From: Aliivibrio fischeri
Lineage (GTDB): Bacteria; Pseudomonadota; Gammaproteobacteria; Enterobacterales; Vibrionaceae
Assembly: GCF_009727955.1 (NCBI RefSeq)
Contig: NZ_WOBR01000002.1
Location: 124,001-188,000, forward strand
Direction: 5' to 3'
Length of the DNA: 64,000 nucleotides
How positions within the stretch are numbered: position 1 is the first letter of the stretch; every line of letters begins with the position of its first letter. This document shows, piece after piece, positions 49,243-61,095 of the stretch. The position numbers were made by a program, and so were the translations under genes. Below the pieces are notes generated by a model. That model made no database searches, had not been told where the DNA came from, and worked only from the letters and a program-made list of their open reading frames with translations.

Positions 49243-51750
49243 TTACTTATTTGCTTTTGGCTTTCTTGCTCTAACTTTTTTCTTATGCTTCGGCTTTTTC
49301 TTAGCTTTCACACCTTCAGTTGAGCTGTCAGGGCGTTTTGTTGGTTCAACCATCGCTTGCGCTTTTGATTTTACCTTACCTTTTTTACCCTTAGATTTTC
49401 GCTCGCCAAGTTGACCTAAACCTTTAGGCTCAGACTTATCACCTTTTTTCTTCGGCTTGAAATTAGGATCACGACGCGGCTCTTTTGCACCACGTTTTTT
49501 CGCATTATCTTTCGCTGTTTTACCATGACCACGAGCTTTACGCATTGAGCTAGTGCACTCAAAATCGATATTACGATCATCAAGGTTTACCGCAACAACT
49601 TTAACCGTAACTTGATCACCAAGGCGGAAAATTTGCCCCGAGCTTTCACCCGTTAAACGCTGACCAGCAGGGTCAAACTGGTAGTAATCATTAGCTAATG
49701 ACGAGATATGAACTAAACCATCAATATGCAAATCATTTAATCGTACAAAGAAACCAAAGCCTGTAACATTAGCGATCACACCTTCAAGCTCTTCACCGAT
49801 ATGATCTTGCATGTATTCACATTTCAGCCAATCAGATACATCACGTGTTGCATCATCAGCGCGACGCTCTGTCATTGAACATTGTTCACCAAATACATCC
49901 ATATCATCGAATGAATAATGGTAACCACCTGTTGGTGTCCAACGATCGTTATTCTGACCTTTTTCTTTTGCAATAAGATACTTAATTGCACGGTGCAGCA
50001 ATAAGTCTGGGTAACGACGAATTGGTGACGTAAAGTGTGCGTAACGTTTCAATGCCAAACCAAAGTGCCCAGCATTATCTGCGTTATATACCGCCTGCTT
50101 CATTGAGCGTAGCAGCATAGTTTGAATCAATTCTTTGTCTGGGCGATCAGCAATCACATGCACCAATTGACCGTAATCCGTTGGTGATGGTGTTAATCCA
50201 CCAGATAGGCTTAAACCTAGCTCCCCTAAGAAGTCTCGGAACCCTTGAAGGCGTTCTTCTCCTGGAGATTCATGCACACGATACAAAGCTGGCTCTTTGG
50301 CTTTTTCAACAAAAGTAGCCGATGCAATGTTAGCTAGAATCATACATTCTTCGATGATCTTATGTGCATCATTACGGATCACTGGCTCAATACTGTCAAT
50401 TTTACGATCCGCATTGAAGATAAATTTGGTTTCAATGGTTTCAAACTCAATCGCACCACGCGCTTCACGTGCTGTTTTTAGCACTTGATACATGTTGTGA
50501 AGCTCTTTTAAGTGTGGAACTAAAGGCTCATAACGCTGTGTTAGCTCTTCATCACCATCAAGAATGTCACTTACTTTATTGTAAGTAAGACGGGCGTGTG
50601 AATTCATCACCGCTTCATAATGCTTGTAACCAGAAAGCTTACCTGATGCAGAGATAGTCATCTCACACACCATACATAAACGATCAACTTGTGGGTTCAA
50701 TGAACATAGCCCATTAGAGAGAACCTCTGGCAACATTGGAACCACTTGCGCAGGGAAGTAAACTGAGTTACCACGTTGAATCGCTTCTTTATCTAATGCG
50801 TTATCAGGACGAACATAATAACTTACATCAGCAATCGCCACCCATAAGCGCCAACCACCAGAAGCTTTAGCTTGACAGAACACGGCATCATCAAAATCTC
50901 GTGCATCTTCACCATCAATCGTAACAAGTGGTAATTCACGTAAATCAACACGGCCTTCTTTTGCTTCTTCTGGTACTTCTTCACCTAGCCCTTCAACTTG
51001 TTTTTCAACCGCTGTTGGCCATACGTGTGGAATATTATGAGTACGAAGTGCAATATCAATTTCCATTCCTGGCGCCATATTTTCACCAAGAACTTCTGTA
51101 ATTTTACCTGTCATACCTCGAGCACGGCTACCACGATCAGTGATATCCATGACAACAACGTTACCCATTCGGGCACCCATTTTGTGCTCTTTAGGAATGA
51201 AGATATCTTGGCTAATACGAGAATCGTCAGGAACAACGAATCCCATGCCATCTTCAATAAAGAATCGACCAACAATGCCCTCGTTACGAGGCTCTAATAC
51301 ACGAACCACTCGGCCTTCTTTTCGGCCTCGTTTATCCGTGCCCGTTGGTTGTACTAATACCACATCACCATGAATCACTTTCTTCATTTGGTGGAAAGGA
51401 AGCAGTACATCGTTATCTTTACCTAGGCTACCTTCTGGACGGATCCAACCGAAACCATCACGGTGCCCTAATACCACACCTTTTAACATTTCGATGCGTT
51501 CTGGCAATGCATAACATTGACGACGAGTGAATACTAACTGACCATCACGTTCCATTGCGCGTAAACGACGACGTAAACCTTCATAGCTATCTTCACCAGA
51601 TAAACCTAGGGCTTCGAATAAGTCATTACGATTTAACGGTGCATCGGCTTTTTCAAAAAATTCCAGAATAAATTCACGACTTGGAATTGGATTCTCGTAT
51701 TTTTCAGCTTCTCGATCTTGAAAAGGATCGTTTTGAATAATCTTAGACAT
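49243..51750 (-). CDS. rnr: Ribonuclease R
   Basis: RNase R is a 3'-5' exoribonuclease that degrades structured RNA. The 835-residue protein has an N-terminal helix-turn-helix region, two cold-shock domains, the RNB catalytic domain with the metal-binding aspartates in [15 protein letters not shown] (about 274-288), an S1 domain ([28 protein letters not shown], about 650-677) and a long Lys/Arg-rich tail. nsrR lies upstream and rlmB downstream on the same strand. Confidence 0.97.
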   Translation of the reverse strand: MSKIIQNDPFQDREAEKYENPIPSREFILEFFEKADAPLNRNDLFEALGLSGEDSYEGLRRRLRAMERDGQLVFTRRQCYALPERIEMLKGVVLGHRDGFGWIRPEGSLGKDNDVLLPFHQMKKVIHGDVVLVQPTGTDKRGRKEGRVVRVLEPRNEGIVGRFFIEDGMGFVVPDDSRISQDIFIPKEHKMGARMGNVVVMDITDRGSRARGMTGKITEVLGENMAPGMEIDIALRTHNIPHVWPTAVEKQVEGLGEEVPEEAKEGRVDLRELPLVTIDGEDARDFDDAVFCQAKASGGWRLWVAIADVSYYVRPDNALDKEAIQRGNSVYFPAQVVPMLPEVLSNGLCSLNPQVDRLCMVCEMTISASGKLSGYKHYEAVMNSHARLTYNKVSDILDGDEELTQRYEPLVPHLKELHNMYQVLKTAREARGAIEFETIETKFIFNADRKIDSIEPVIRNDAHKIIEECMILANIASATFVEKAKEPALYRVHESPGEERLQGFRDFLGELGLSLSGGLTPSPTDYGQLVHVIADRPDKELIQTMLLRSMKQAVYNADNAGHFGLALKRYAHFTSPIRRYPDLLLHRAIKYLIAKEKGQNNDRWTPTGGYHYSFDDMDVFGEQCSMTERRADDATRDVSDWLKCEYMQDHIGEELEGVIANVTGFGFFVRLNDLHIDGLVHISSLANDYYQFDPAGQRLTGESSGQIFRLGDQVTVKVVAVNLDDRNIDFECTSSMRKARGHGKTAKDNAKKRGAKEPRRDPNFKPKKKGDKSEPKGLGQLGERKSKGKKGKVKSKAQAMVEPTKRPDSSTEGVKAKKKPKHKKKVRARKPKANK

Positions 51751-51843
51751 AGGCTGACCTGCTTAGTCGGAGAGACAAGAAATATAGTTATATTGTACCT
51801 GAGTATGCCTATAACAGATAGGAAAGGATCTGGAATTCAAGTC

Positions 51844-52269
51844 TTAAATTCGCTTCAAAAGAATGAGTAATTCACTGTTATCGGTAAGCATGTCTTGGAT
51901 CGTATGTTTATCAAGCTCATCTAAAAAAGCTTGCTTTGCTTTCGCTAATACACCTTTTAAACGACATGCTGGTGTAATATGGCAAAACTCAGGAGCACAA
52001 TTAACCACTTGTAATGGTTCAATTGCTCGAATGACATCACCAATAATAATTTGATCCGCAGGTTTTCCTAAACAGATCCCACCATTTTTACCACGAACGG
52101 TTTTGACATACCCTTCTTGGCCCAACTTGTTAATTATTTTCACCATATGATTACGCGATACATCAAAGGTTTCAGTAACCACAGTAATGCTGGTCAATTC
52201 ACCTTCTGGTAATGACGCTAAATAAATCAAGGCTCTCAAGCCAAAATCAGTGAAATTTGTTAATTGCAT
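51844..52269 (-). CDS. nsrR: Nitric-oxide-sensing repressor NsrR
   Basis: NsrR is an Rrf2-family repressor whose iron-sulfur cluster is damaged by NO. The 141-residue protein has a winged helix ([18 protein letters not shown], then [21 protein letters not shown]) and three cluster cysteines in [16 protein letters not shown] (about 90, 95 and 101). It is divergent from hmp, with an NsrR-type operator in the 106-base gap, and upstream of rnr-rlmB. AAGGAGAGG precedes the start. Confidence 0.95.
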   Translation of the reverse strand: MQLTNFTDFGLRALIYLASLPEGELTSITVVTETFDVSRNHMVKIINKLGQEGYVKTVRGKNGGICLGKPADQIIIGDVIRAIEPLQVVNCAPEFCHITPACRLKGVLAKAKQAFLDELDKHTIQDMLTDNSELLILLKRI

Positions 52270-52313
52270 ATCCTCTCCTTCTCTTTTTTCATTGTAATTC
52301 TTCTCTTGACTAA

Positions 52314-52336
52314 AAGATATATTTTAGATACAACTT
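52314..52336. promoter_or_regulatory. NsrR operator between nsrR and hmp
   Basis: A 23-base imperfect palindrome starting AAGATATATTT and ending AGATACAACTT. It agrees with the NsrR consensus (two AAGATGYATTT half-sites in inverted order) at 20 of 23 positions. It lies 40 bases before hmp and 45 before nsrR, consistent with NO-induced hmp and autoregulation. Confidence 0.82.
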
Positions 52337-52375
52337 ATAACATACATTATAAATACACCTTTAAAGGTAAACAAT

Positions 52376-53560
52376 ATGCTCAACAAAAACACCATTGATA
52401 TCGTTAAATCAACAATTCCATTACTTGCTGAAACTGGCCCTGCTTTAACTGCGCATTTTTACGATCGCATGTTTACACATAACCCCGAGTTAAAAGATAT
52501 TTTTAACATGAGTAATCAACGTAATGGCGATCAACGTGAAGCATTATTTAATGCTATTTGCGCCTATGCAGGGAATATTGAAAATCTTGAAGTGCTATTA
52601 CCAGCGGTTGAAAAGATTGCTCATAAGCATACGAGTTTTATGATCACTGCAGAACAATACAATATTGTTGGTGGTCACTTACTTGCCACTCTTGATGAAA
52701 TGTTTTCCCCTGGACAAGAAGTATTAGATGCTTGGGGTGAAGCCTATGGCGTTCTTGCAAATGTATTTATTCAACGTGAAGAACAAATATATCAAGAGAA
52801 TAACAACCAAGAAGGTGGCTGGCGTGGTCTACGTGAGTTTGAGCTTATTGCAAAAGAGAAAGAAAGTGAGCTAATCACAAGCTTTACCTTTATGCCTACA
52901 GATGATCAACCTGTCTCTCGCTTTAAACCGGGTCAATACTTAGGAATTTACTTAACTCCTGAAGAGTTTGAAAACCAAGAAATTCGTCAATACAGTTTAT
53001 CTTCAGCTCCACAAGAAAAAACATACCGTATATCAGTAAAACGAGAAGATGGCGGTAAAGCATCAAACTATTTACATGACCAATTGAATATTGGTGATAA
53101 AGTAAATCTTGCAGCCCCTGCTGGTGACTTTTTCTTAGATGTTGATGCATCAACACCAGTCACACTTATTTCTGCAGGTGTAGGGTTAACTCCGACCCTT
53201 TCTATGCTTGAAACATTAACAGAACATAACGCAAGCGTGAACTGGTTACATGCGACAGAAAATGGCACTCAGCATGCCTTTAGAGAGCATGTAAATACGT
53301 TAGCAGAAACACATTCACATATCTCAACTTACACTTGGTATAACCAACCACAAGAAATAGATAAATTAGCTCAGCATTTTAACTTCTCAGGTTTTATGAA
53401 TTTATCTGAAGTTAAAGATGAAATCATTACAGACAATGGTCACTACTATTTCTGTGGGCCGGTTGGCTTTATGCAACACGTCGCCAAACAACTAGTTGAG
53501 CTAGGTGTTTCCGAAGACCGTATTCATTACGAATGCTTTGGGCCACATAAAGTGCTTTAA
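52376..53560 (+). CDS. hmp: Flavohemoglobin, nitric oxide dioxygenase
   Basis: Hmp oxidises NO to nitrate with O2 and NADH, protecting against nitrosative stress. The 394-residue protein has an N-terminal globin domain (about 1-138; proximal His in AHKHTSF, about 85), then an FAD-binding domain with RQYSLSSAP (about 205-213), and a C-terminal NAD domain with [13 protein letters not shown] (about 265-277) and YFCGPVGFM. It sits across from nsrR with an NsrR operator between. In V. fischeri, host NO is a symbiosis signal, which fits such a gene if the species call is right. Confidence 0.96.
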   Translation: MLNKNTIDIVKSTIPLLAETGPALTAHFYDRMFTHNPELKDIFNMSNQRNGDQREALFNAICAYAGNIENLEVLLPAVEKIAHKHTSFMITAEQYNIVGGHLLATLDEMFSPGQEVLDAWGEAYGVLANVFIQREEQIYQENNNQEGGWRGLREFELIAKEKESELITSFTFMPTDDQPVSRFKPGQYLGIYLTPEEFENQEIRQYSLSSAPQEKTYRISVKREDGGKASNYLHDQLNIGDKVNLAAPAGDFFLDVDASTPVTLISAGVGLTPTLSMLETLTEHNASVNWLHATENGTQHAFREHVNTLAETHSHISTYTWYNQPQEIDKLAQHFNFSGFMNLSEVKDEIITDNGHYYFCGPVGFMQHVAKQLVELGVSEDRIHYECFGPHKVL

Positions 53561-53579
53561 TTTTTTAAAGTAAAAATGC

Positions 53580-53613
53580 AAAACGCCCAATGATTATATC
53601 ATTGGGCGTTTTT
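53580..53613. terminator. Bidirectional terminator between hmp and motX
   Basis: A 14-bp perfect stem (AAAACGCCCAATGA with its complement) and a 5-base loop end in T tracts in both directions. Confidence 0.93.
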
Positions 53614-53657
53614 CGAGTTGATGAAACTCAATCGACTAAAATGAATCTTCTTTCAGG

Positions 53658-54290
53658 TTACCAGAAAGTGTCGCGGCGCTTAGCCCTAGCTATCACATTA
53701 CCTGGCATACGCATTTCTAATCCATTTCTTAAATTAGCTATTCGCTTATGTTTACGTCCATCAGCAGTAACAGAATTATACAACCAACGATACGCATCTT
53801 CGTAATCTAATGGACTACCATAATCACTAAGTAGCAACTCAGCTAAATGAATGCGCGCATTAATGTTTCCCATGCCTGCAGCTTCGCGCAAATATGGAAT
53901 TGCTCGCTCTCTATCCTGCTGAACTAATGTGCCTTTGGCATAATAACGGCCAATTTGCTCTAACGCAGCTGGTAAGCCTTGTCTCGCAGCATTTTCCATA
54001 TAATACAGGCCAAGTTCGACATCACGATCAACACATACCCCCCATGCAAGCATATCTCCGTAAAGGAACTCGTAAGCAGGTGAATCGATTTTAGTTGCTC
54101 GCGCAACGATATCTTGAACTAACTGACAATTATCAACGTTCTTCACCTGATTTAAGTGTGAATTGGTATCAAACAGTCGAAATAATTGGTTTTCGGTATA
54201 AATTGGGATCGGCTCTCCGATCTCTTCGCTAGCTGCATAAGTTGGAGCAAATGCCACCAAACATGCCGCTACGAGGTGTCGTAGTTTCAT
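53658..54290 (-). CDS. motX: Sodium-driven flagellar motor protein MotX
   Basis: MotX is a periplasmic protein of the T ring needed to anchor PomA/PomB stators in the Na+-driven polar flagellar motor of vibrios. The 210-residue protein has a signal peptide (about 1-20, ending AASE) and Sel1-like repeats (DMLAWGVCVDRDVELGLYYMENAARQG, YYAKGTLVQQDRERAIPYLREAAGMG). Its length and sequence style match vibrio MotX. A sigma-28-type promoter lies just upstream, in line with late flagellar expression. The other motor genes are not in the window. Confidence 0.9.
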   Translation of the reverse strand: MKLRHLVAACLVAFAPTYAASEEIGEPIPIYTENQLFRLFDTNSHLNQVKNVDNCQLVQDIVARATKIDSPAYEFLYGDMLAWGVCVDRDVELGLYYMENAARQGLPAALEQIGRYYAKGTLVQQDRERAIPYLREAAGMGNINARIHLAELLLSDYGSPLDYEDAYRWLYNSVTADGRKHKRIANLRNGLEMRMPGNVIARAKRRDTFW

Positions 54291-54321
54291 AATTCATCAA
54301 CTCTTTATAACTGTATTTATT

Positions 54322-54348
54322 ATATCGACGTTGGCGGCAACATCTTTA
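54322..54348 (-). promoter_or_regulatory. Sigma-28 (FliA) promoter of motX
   Basis: On the minus strand TAAA (54345-54348), a 15-base spacer and GTCGATAT (54322-54329) match the flagellar consensus TAAA-N15-GCCGATAA at 4 of 4 and 6 of 8 positions. It lies 31 bases before the motX start, a typical distance. Confidence 0.78.
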
Positions 54349-54437
54349 GACAAAATTTGCCCTAAGTGGCAATTTTTTGCCCACTAGTTATAACTTATTG
54401 ATTCAATGAAATTTAAAGGTTTTGAGGGGGAGAGGAG

Positions 54438-54486
54438 CTAGAAATTAGGGGCTAAAAACTAGGGACTAGAAACTAGAAACTAGAAT
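54438..54486. repeat. Seven-unit degenerate heptamer array
   Basis: Seven 7-base units run head to tail without gaps: four are CTAGAAA or CTAGAAT, the others CTAGGGA, CTAAAAA and TTAGGGG. The array sits in the 250-base gap between motX and purA, between the sigma-28 promoter and the purA terminator. It has no coding capacity. Function is unknown; such short arrays can vary in copy number. Confidence 0.8.
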
Positions 54487-54494
54487 ACCAGGCA

Positions 54495-54527
54495 TAAAAA
54501 AACCAGCTACATGAGCTGGTTTTTTTC
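54495..54527. terminator. Terminator after purA
   Basis: An 11-bp or longer perfect stem (AAAAACCAGCT with AGCTGGTTTTT) and a 5-base loop; T tracts occur on both strands. It lies 14 bases after the purA stop on the minus strand. Confidence 0.92.
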
Positions 54528-54540
54528 ATTCACAAAGCAA

Positions 54541-55878
<1,338 letters not shown>

Positions 55879-56034
55879 TTAAAAATGGATTCTAGCATTG
55901 ATAGAAAAATCTTTCAGTTATTTTTAACCGAAATCTCACTTTCACTATAAAGCGCTATTAATATTCCGTTATTTATTATTTCTTTTTCTAATAAAATCAG
56001 AAATTAGTCTGCGATTTTATATTTAAACAAAAAA

Positions 56035-56220
56035 TCAAAGCATCACACTACAAATAACAAGCCCTGCGACCACTAAACATCCACCAATTCGACGTAGCGT
56101 ATTATCCGGCTGTTCACTCAATTGAGCGACCATATTACGCCAGCCATTAGGGGCAACTAATGGTCCCAACCCCTCAACAATTAACACCATACCAATCGCT
56201 AACCAAATTGCGTTACTCAT
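56035..56220 (-). CDS. Small membrane protein, DUF2065 (YjeT-like)
   Basis: The 61-residue protein consists of two hydrophobic segments (about residues 3-22 and 43-61) around a short polar turn (PNGWRNMVAQLSEQPDNTLRRIGG) typical of DUF2065. The ATG at 56220 is chosen because AAGGA lies 6 bases upstream; a TTG two codons earlier is less likely. It lies between hflC and purA, the place of yjeT in Escherichia coli. No function is known. Confidence 0.82.
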   Translation of the reverse strand: MSNAIWLAIGMVLIVEGLGPLVAPNGWRNMVAQLSEQPDNTLRRIGGCLVVAGLVICSVML

Positions 56221-56261
56221 TATCAATCCTTAATTCGATTAAATTTCTATACGCTAAATAC

Positions 56262-56290
56262 AAAACAAGGCCCCGAAGGACCTTGTTATT
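56262..56290 (-). terminator. Hairpin after hflC
   Basis: On the minus strand ACAAGGTCC pairs with GGGCCTTGT (one G-U) around a TTCG loop and is followed by TTTTG. It would end hflK-hflC transcripts ahead of the DUF2065 gene. Confidence 0.85.
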
Positions 56291-56317
56291 TTATGCGTTA
56301 ATTAAACAAATGAATGT

Positions 56318-57202
56318 TTACTTTCCGCCTTTTGGATCATTCATGTACTTGAAGAAGTCAGTCTTAGGATCAAGTACTAAGATATCACTCTTACTATTGA
56401 ATGATTTTTCATACGCTCTTAATGAACGAATGAAGCTAAAGAACTCAGGCTCTTTATTAAATGCATCTGCATACAATTTAGCAACTTTTGCATCTGCATT
56501 ACCACGAGTAATTCGTGCTGTTTTATCTGCTTCAGCAATAATTGTCGCTACTTCAAGCTCTGATTGAGCACGAATAACTTCGGCTTTCTCACGACCTTGA
56601 GAACGTAGTTTACGAGCAACAGCTTCACGCTCTGCACGCATACGACGGTAAATAGATTCAGAGATCTCTTCTGGTAAGTTGATTTTCTTAATTCGTAAAT
56701 CAATTACCTCAATCCCTAAATCACCCGTTCCATCTTGCGAATCTAGAAGTACTGTTGCCATTACCTCTTCACGCTTTTCAGAAACAAGTTCTTTTACTGT
56801 CGTGCTACCAATCTCAGCACGAAGACCATCAGATACACGACGTTGTAATAACGCTTCCGCTGTTAAGATATTACCACCACCCGTAGCTAGGTAGAATTGA
56901 CCAAAATCTTTAATCTTCCACTTAACATATGAATCGATGATAACGTCTTTTTTCTCTGACGTTACGAAGCGGTCTGATTGGTCATCCATTGTTTGGATAC
57001 GAGCATCTAACGTGTTTACACGATCGAACAGTGGCATTTTAAAGTGAAGGCCAGGTTCGTAGATACGTGTAATGTTGTTATCTTCTTTAATCAAACGACC
57101 AAAACGAGTAACAATACCGCGCTCACCTTCTGGTATCACAAACAGTGACATCAGGAAAATAGCAACAACAACGATAAGTGTTGGGATCATTAACTTACGC
57201 AT
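56318..57202 (-). CDS. hflC: HflC, regulator of FtsH protease
   Basis: HflC and HflK form a large membrane cage around FtsH that modulates its proteolysis. The 294-residue SPFH-domain protein has an N-terminal membrane anchor (about 4-22), the SPFH domain from VIPEGERGIVTRFG, and a long charged helical C-terminal region. It starts 2 bases after hflK. Confidence 0.95.
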   Translation of the reverse strand: MRKLMIPTLIVVVAIFLMSLFVIPEGERGIVTRFGRLIKEDNNITRIYEPGLHFKMPLFDRVNTLDARIQTMDDQSDRFVTSEKKDVIIDSYVKWKIKDFGQFYLATGGGNILTAEALLQRRVSDGLRAEIGSTTVKELVSEKREEVMATVLLDSQDGTGDLGIEVIDLRIKKINLPEEISESIYRRMRAEREAVARKLRSQGREKAEVIRAQSELEVATIIAEADKTARITRGNADAKVAKLYADAFNKEPEFFSFIRSLRAYEKSFNSKSDILVLDPKTDFFKYMNDPKGGK

Positions 57203-57204
57203 GA

Positions 57205-58413
57205 TTAATATCTCCCTTCACGTGTTGAGTTACGGCCAGTAGAGTTCGTAGTAGTTGGTTGGTTCTTTTTCTCTAATTCAATCGTGTAATCTTTTGAAGA
57301 CGATGTTGATGTCTTAGGAGATGCGTTTGTCGCTCCCTGTTGATTACCCGTAATTTTATCTAATGGAAGATATAAAAGATTTCCATTTGATTCTGAATCG
57401 ATCAAAACCTTGCTTGTATTGCTGTATACACGTTCCATTGTATCAAGATACAAACGAGTACGAGTTACTTCTGGAGCTTTATTGTATTCAGGCAATAGTT
57501 TTTCAAACTGTGCAATTTGACCAATTGCTTCGTTAACTTTACGTTCAGTATAACCTTGAGCTTCTTTCTTCAAACGCTCAGCACGACCTGTCGCTTTTGG
57601 AAGAATGTCATTACTGTACGCTTCAGCTTCACGAATGAAACGCTCTTCATCTTCTCGAGCTGCAATTGCATCATCAAATGACGCTTTTACTTGCTCTGGT
57701 GGACGAGCTGATTGGAAGTTCACATCAACGACAATTAAACCCATATCGTATTTATCAATAATACGATTAAGTGTTTCTTGAGTACGTTGACGGATCTCTT
57801 GACGACCACTGGTCAAGATGTCATCCATTTTTGCATCACCAATAACAGCACGTAATGCAGAATCTGTCGCTTGACGTAAGCTGTCATCAGCATTCGTTAC
57901 GGTATAAAGGTATTTATGAGCATCAGCAACACGGTATTGAACACCCATTTCAACAGTAACTACGTTTTCATCTTTTGTTAGCATTAAACCTTTTGAGTTT
58001 AAAGAACGAATAGACTGAATGTTTACTGGTGTTACTTGATCAATGAAGGTTGGTTTCCAGTTTAGACCTGGATCAACCATACGATCGTATTGGCCAAAAC
58101 GTAATACAACGCCTCGGTCACTTTCACCAATAGTATAGAAACCAGAGAATACCCAAATCGCAATAGCGACAACTGCAATCAGTCCTAAACCAACTGCACC
58201 ACCATTACCAAATGAAGGTAAACCACTGCCACCTTTATTGCTTCCACCGTTATTACCACCACCAAACTTACCGCTTAGCTTCTGGCTTAACTTGTTAAAC
58301 ACCTCATCAAGATCTGGTGGACCTTGATCACGGCCACCGCGATTTTTATTACCCCAAGGGTCTTTATCGCCGCCGTTATTGTTGTTGTTATTTCCAGGCT
58401 CATTCCACGCCAT
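57205..58413 (-). CDS. hflK: HflK, regulator of FtsH protease
   Basis: HflK is the partner of HflC. The 402-residue protein has a Gly/Asn-rich N-terminal region (about 1-75), one membrane helix (about 78-95), an SPFH domain (from YTIGESDRGVVLRFGQYD) with a long helical segment rich in Ala, Glu and Arg, and a Ser/Thr-rich tail. A GGAG site lies before the ATG. It is followed by hflC. Confidence 0.95.
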   Translation of the reverse strand: MAWNEPGNNNNNNGGDKDPWGNKNRGGRDQGPPDLDEVFNKLSQKLSGKFGGGNNGGSNKGGSGLPSFGNGGAVGLGLIAVVAIAIWVFSGFYTIGESDRGVVLRFGQYDRMVDPGLNWKPTFIDQVTPVNIQSIRSLNSKGLMLTKDENVVTVEMGVQYRVADAHKYLYTVTNADDSLRQATDSALRAVIGDAKMDDILTSGRQEIRQRTQETLNRIIDKYDMGLIVVDVNFQSARPPEQVKASFDDAIAAREDEERFIREAEAYSNDILPKATGRAERLKKEAQGYTERKVNEAIGQIAQFEKLLPEYNKAPEVTRTRLYLDTMERVYSNTSKVLIDSESNGNLLYLPLDKITGNQQGATNASPKTSTSSSKDYTIELEKKNQPTTTNSTGRNSTREGRY

Positions 58414-58449
58414 TAGAAAACTCCATGATAATTATGAAGATAAAGAATT

Positions 58450-59751
58450 CTATGCACTCTCTTTAGTGATAATAAAATCACTCAAGGGAGCATCTTCACG
58501 TTTTTCCAACTTAGACCAATCAACTTGCTGCATACGTACATCAACCAGCAAACTGCCATCATCTTGATATTCTTCGTTAAGAATACATTGCATTTGAAAG
58601 AATTTACTTCGAAGACGTCCAACCCAATCAGGTGGTAAAAGCAAAGAATGCTCAACCATCTGTCCAGATAAGCGCTCTGTTAATGCTTGGAATAATAACT
58701 CTATGCCTTTGCCTTCCATCGCGGAAACCCAAACACATCGAGGTATACCTTCCTCATCACGCTCAATTCGTGGCTGTTGATCTTCTAAGTTATCAATCTT
58801 ATTCATTACAAGAAGAGTCGGTACCTCATTGGCATCTATCTCTTCAAGAACAATATCTACTGCTTCAATATTCTCACGAAAACGTTCATCACTCGCATCT
58901 ACAACATGTAACAAGATATTAGCTTCTTGTGTTTCTTGTAATGTCGCTTTAAAAGCGGCAACCAAATCATGTGGTAAATGACGAATAAAACCTACCGTAT
59001 CAGCAAGAATTGAGGTTCCTACATCGGCAACTTCTATTTTCCGTAATGTTGGGTCCAAAGTCGCAAACAATTGGTCAGCGGCATAAACCCCAGCCTCTGT
59101 AATCCGGTTAAACAACGTAGATTTACCTGCGTTGGTGTAGCCGACTAAAGAAATGGTTGGAATTTCTGCACGGTGTCTAGCTCGACGCCCTTGCTCACGT
59201 TGTTTGGCTACTTTGCCTAACCTACGAAGAATCGCTTTAATACGTTCACGCAACAATCGTCTATCTGTCTCTAACTGAGTCTCACCTGGACCACGTAAAC
59301 CTATACCGCCTTTTTGACGTTCAAGGTGAGTCCAACCACGGATTAATCGCGTAGAGATATGACGTAATTGTGCTAACTCAACTTGCAACTTACCTTCGTA
59401 AGTTCGTGCACGTTGAGCAAATATATCCAGTATTAGACCCGTACGATCTATTACTCGACACTGACATAATTGTTCTAAATTTCGTTCTTGAGCTGGAGAT
59501 AATGCGTGATTAAAAATCACAATATCTGCGTTATTAGCTCGAACAGCATCGGCAATTTCTTGTGCTTTGCCTTCACCAACATAATATTTAGGGAGTGGAG
59601 ATTGACGGGTTCCCGTCACAACACCTACTGTGTTTACCCCCGCAGAAGAAATTAACATTTTACATTCGTTAAGATCTTCAATCTCCCCTTGATAGGTAAA
59701 GTCAATGTGCACAAGAATAGCCTGTTCACCGGATTCATAACGGTCAAACAA
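58450..59751 (-). CDS. hflX: Ribosome-associated GTPase HflX
   Basis: HflX is a GTPase that splits stalled or heat-damaged ribosomes. The 433-residue protein has the N-terminal HflX domain (MFDRYESGEQAILVHIDF), a glycine-rich linker (GGIGLRGPGETQLETDRR), and a G domain with G1 GYTNAGKST (about 204-212), G3 DTVGF and G4 NKID. The start is a TTG with AAGGAG 9 bases upstream and matches the family start. It lies between hfq and hflK. Confidence 0.95.
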   Translation of the reverse strand: MFDRYESGEQAILVHIDFTYQGEIEDLNECKMLISSAGVNTVGVVTGTRQSPLPKYYVGEGKAQEIADAVRANNADIVIFNHALSPAQERNLEQLCQCRVIDRTGLILDIFAQRARTYEGKLQVELAQLRHISTRLIRGWTHLERQKGGIGLRGPGETQLETDRRLLRERIKAILRRLGKVAKQREQGRRARHRAEIPTISLVGYTNAGKSTLFNRITEAGVYAADQLFATLDPTLRKIEVADVGTSILADTVGFIRHLPHDLVAAFKATLQETQEANILLHVVDASDERFRENIEAVDIVLEEIDANEVPTLLVMNKIDNLEDQQPRIERDEEGIPRCVWVSAMEGKGIELLFQALTERLSGQMVEHSLLLPPDWVGRLRSKFFQMQCILNEEYQDDGSLLVDVRMQQVDWSKLEKREDAPLSDFIITKESA

Positions 59752-59791
59752 GCGTTAACTCCTTAACTGATTAACTATCTCTAGAATAGTA

Positions 59792-60091
<300 letters not shown>

Positions 60092-60162
60092 TTATTTAGC
60101 TATGAGCCTTTAGCTTATGACTAAACGCACTTAAGTTAAACAACATTGAAGCATTTTTGTGC

Positions 60163-61095
60163 TTATTTTTTCTCTAATTGAGTCGAAATCAACTCTAAAG
60201 CGCCGTCAATGTCATCACTATCAAGCCAAGTTAACTCTTTCCAGCTACGTAGCCAGGTAATTTGTCGCTTGGCTAATTGACGAGTAGCACAGATACCACG
60301 GAAAACCGCCTCATCCAATGTCCCCTCCCCGTCAAAATAGTCCCACATTTGTCGATAACCAACACATCGAATTGATGGTAAATCAGCATGAAGATCATCA
60401 CGTTCATATAATGCTCGTGCTTCAGCTTCAAACCCTTCTTCCATCATATTCGCAAAGCGAAGTTCAATACGACGATGAATTTCTGCTCTCTCTTTTGGTG
60501 CAATCGCAAATTGATGCACCTCATAAGGCAAAGCATCACCTTTAATCTGGGTTAATTCTGTTAATGTTTTACCCGAAATTCGAAATACTTCCAACGCTCG
60601 GGAAAGTCGTTGTGGATCATTTGGATGAATTCTTTCAGCTGAGACAGGATCAATCAATTTTAATTGATCATGCATGGCTTCCCATCCAAATTGTTCCGCT
60701 TCTTGCTCAATTTGAGCTCTAATATCAGCATCCGCTGCTGGTAATGGCGAAAGACCTTCAAGAAGTGCTTTGTAGTACAACATAGTACCACCCACTAACA
60801 ATGGGATCTTTCCTTGAGCAACGATATCATCCATCTCTTTAAGAGCATCACGACGAAAATCCGCTGCCGAATAACTCTCTGTTGGATCAAGAATATCAAT
60901 AAGACGATGAGGAGCCTGTAAAAGTTCCTCTGCATTTGGTTTTGCCGTACCAATATCCATACCCTTATAGATAAGGGCGGAGTCTACGCTAATCAACTCC
61001 ACAGGAAAACGTTTTCGCAATTCAATCGCTAAGTTTGTTTTCCCTGATGCCGTCGGTCCCATCAAAAAGATGGCTTTTGGTAATGCTTTATTCAT
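60163..61095 (-). CDS. miaA: tRNA dimethylallyltransferase
   Basis: MiaA adds a dimethylallyl group to A37 of tRNAs reading UNN codons. The 310-residue P-loop enzyme has [14 protein letters not shown] (about 11-24), the Asp in [37 protein letters not shown] and the [12 protein letters not shown] end. It overlaps mutL by 8 bases, so the two are translationally coupled. Confidence 0.96.
   Translation of the reverse strand: MNKALPKAIFLMGPTASGKTNLAIELRKRFPVELISVDSALIYKGMDIGTAKPNAEELLQAPHRLIDILDPTESYSAADFRRDALKEMDDIVAQGKIPLLVGGTMLYYKALLEGLSPLPAADADIRAQIEQEAEQFGWEAMHDQLKLIDPVSAERIHPNDPQRLSRALEVFRISGKTLTELTQIKGDALPYEVHQFAIAPKERAEIHRRIELRFANMMEEGFEAEARALYERDDLHADLPSIRCVGYRQMWDYFDGEGTLDEAVFRGICATRQLAKRQITWLRSWKELTWLDSDDIDGALELISTQLEKK

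Noticed and set aside
54350-54395. GG-N10-GC sequence resembling a sigma-54 promoter upstream of motX
   Set aside because: Only the core dinucleotides fit on one strand and the rest of the consensus is poor; the sigma-28 match is far better and closer to the gene.
56160-56567. 135-residue open frame on plus antisense to hflC
   Set aside because: It runs antisense through hflC and the hflC terminator; its residues mirror the hflC codons.
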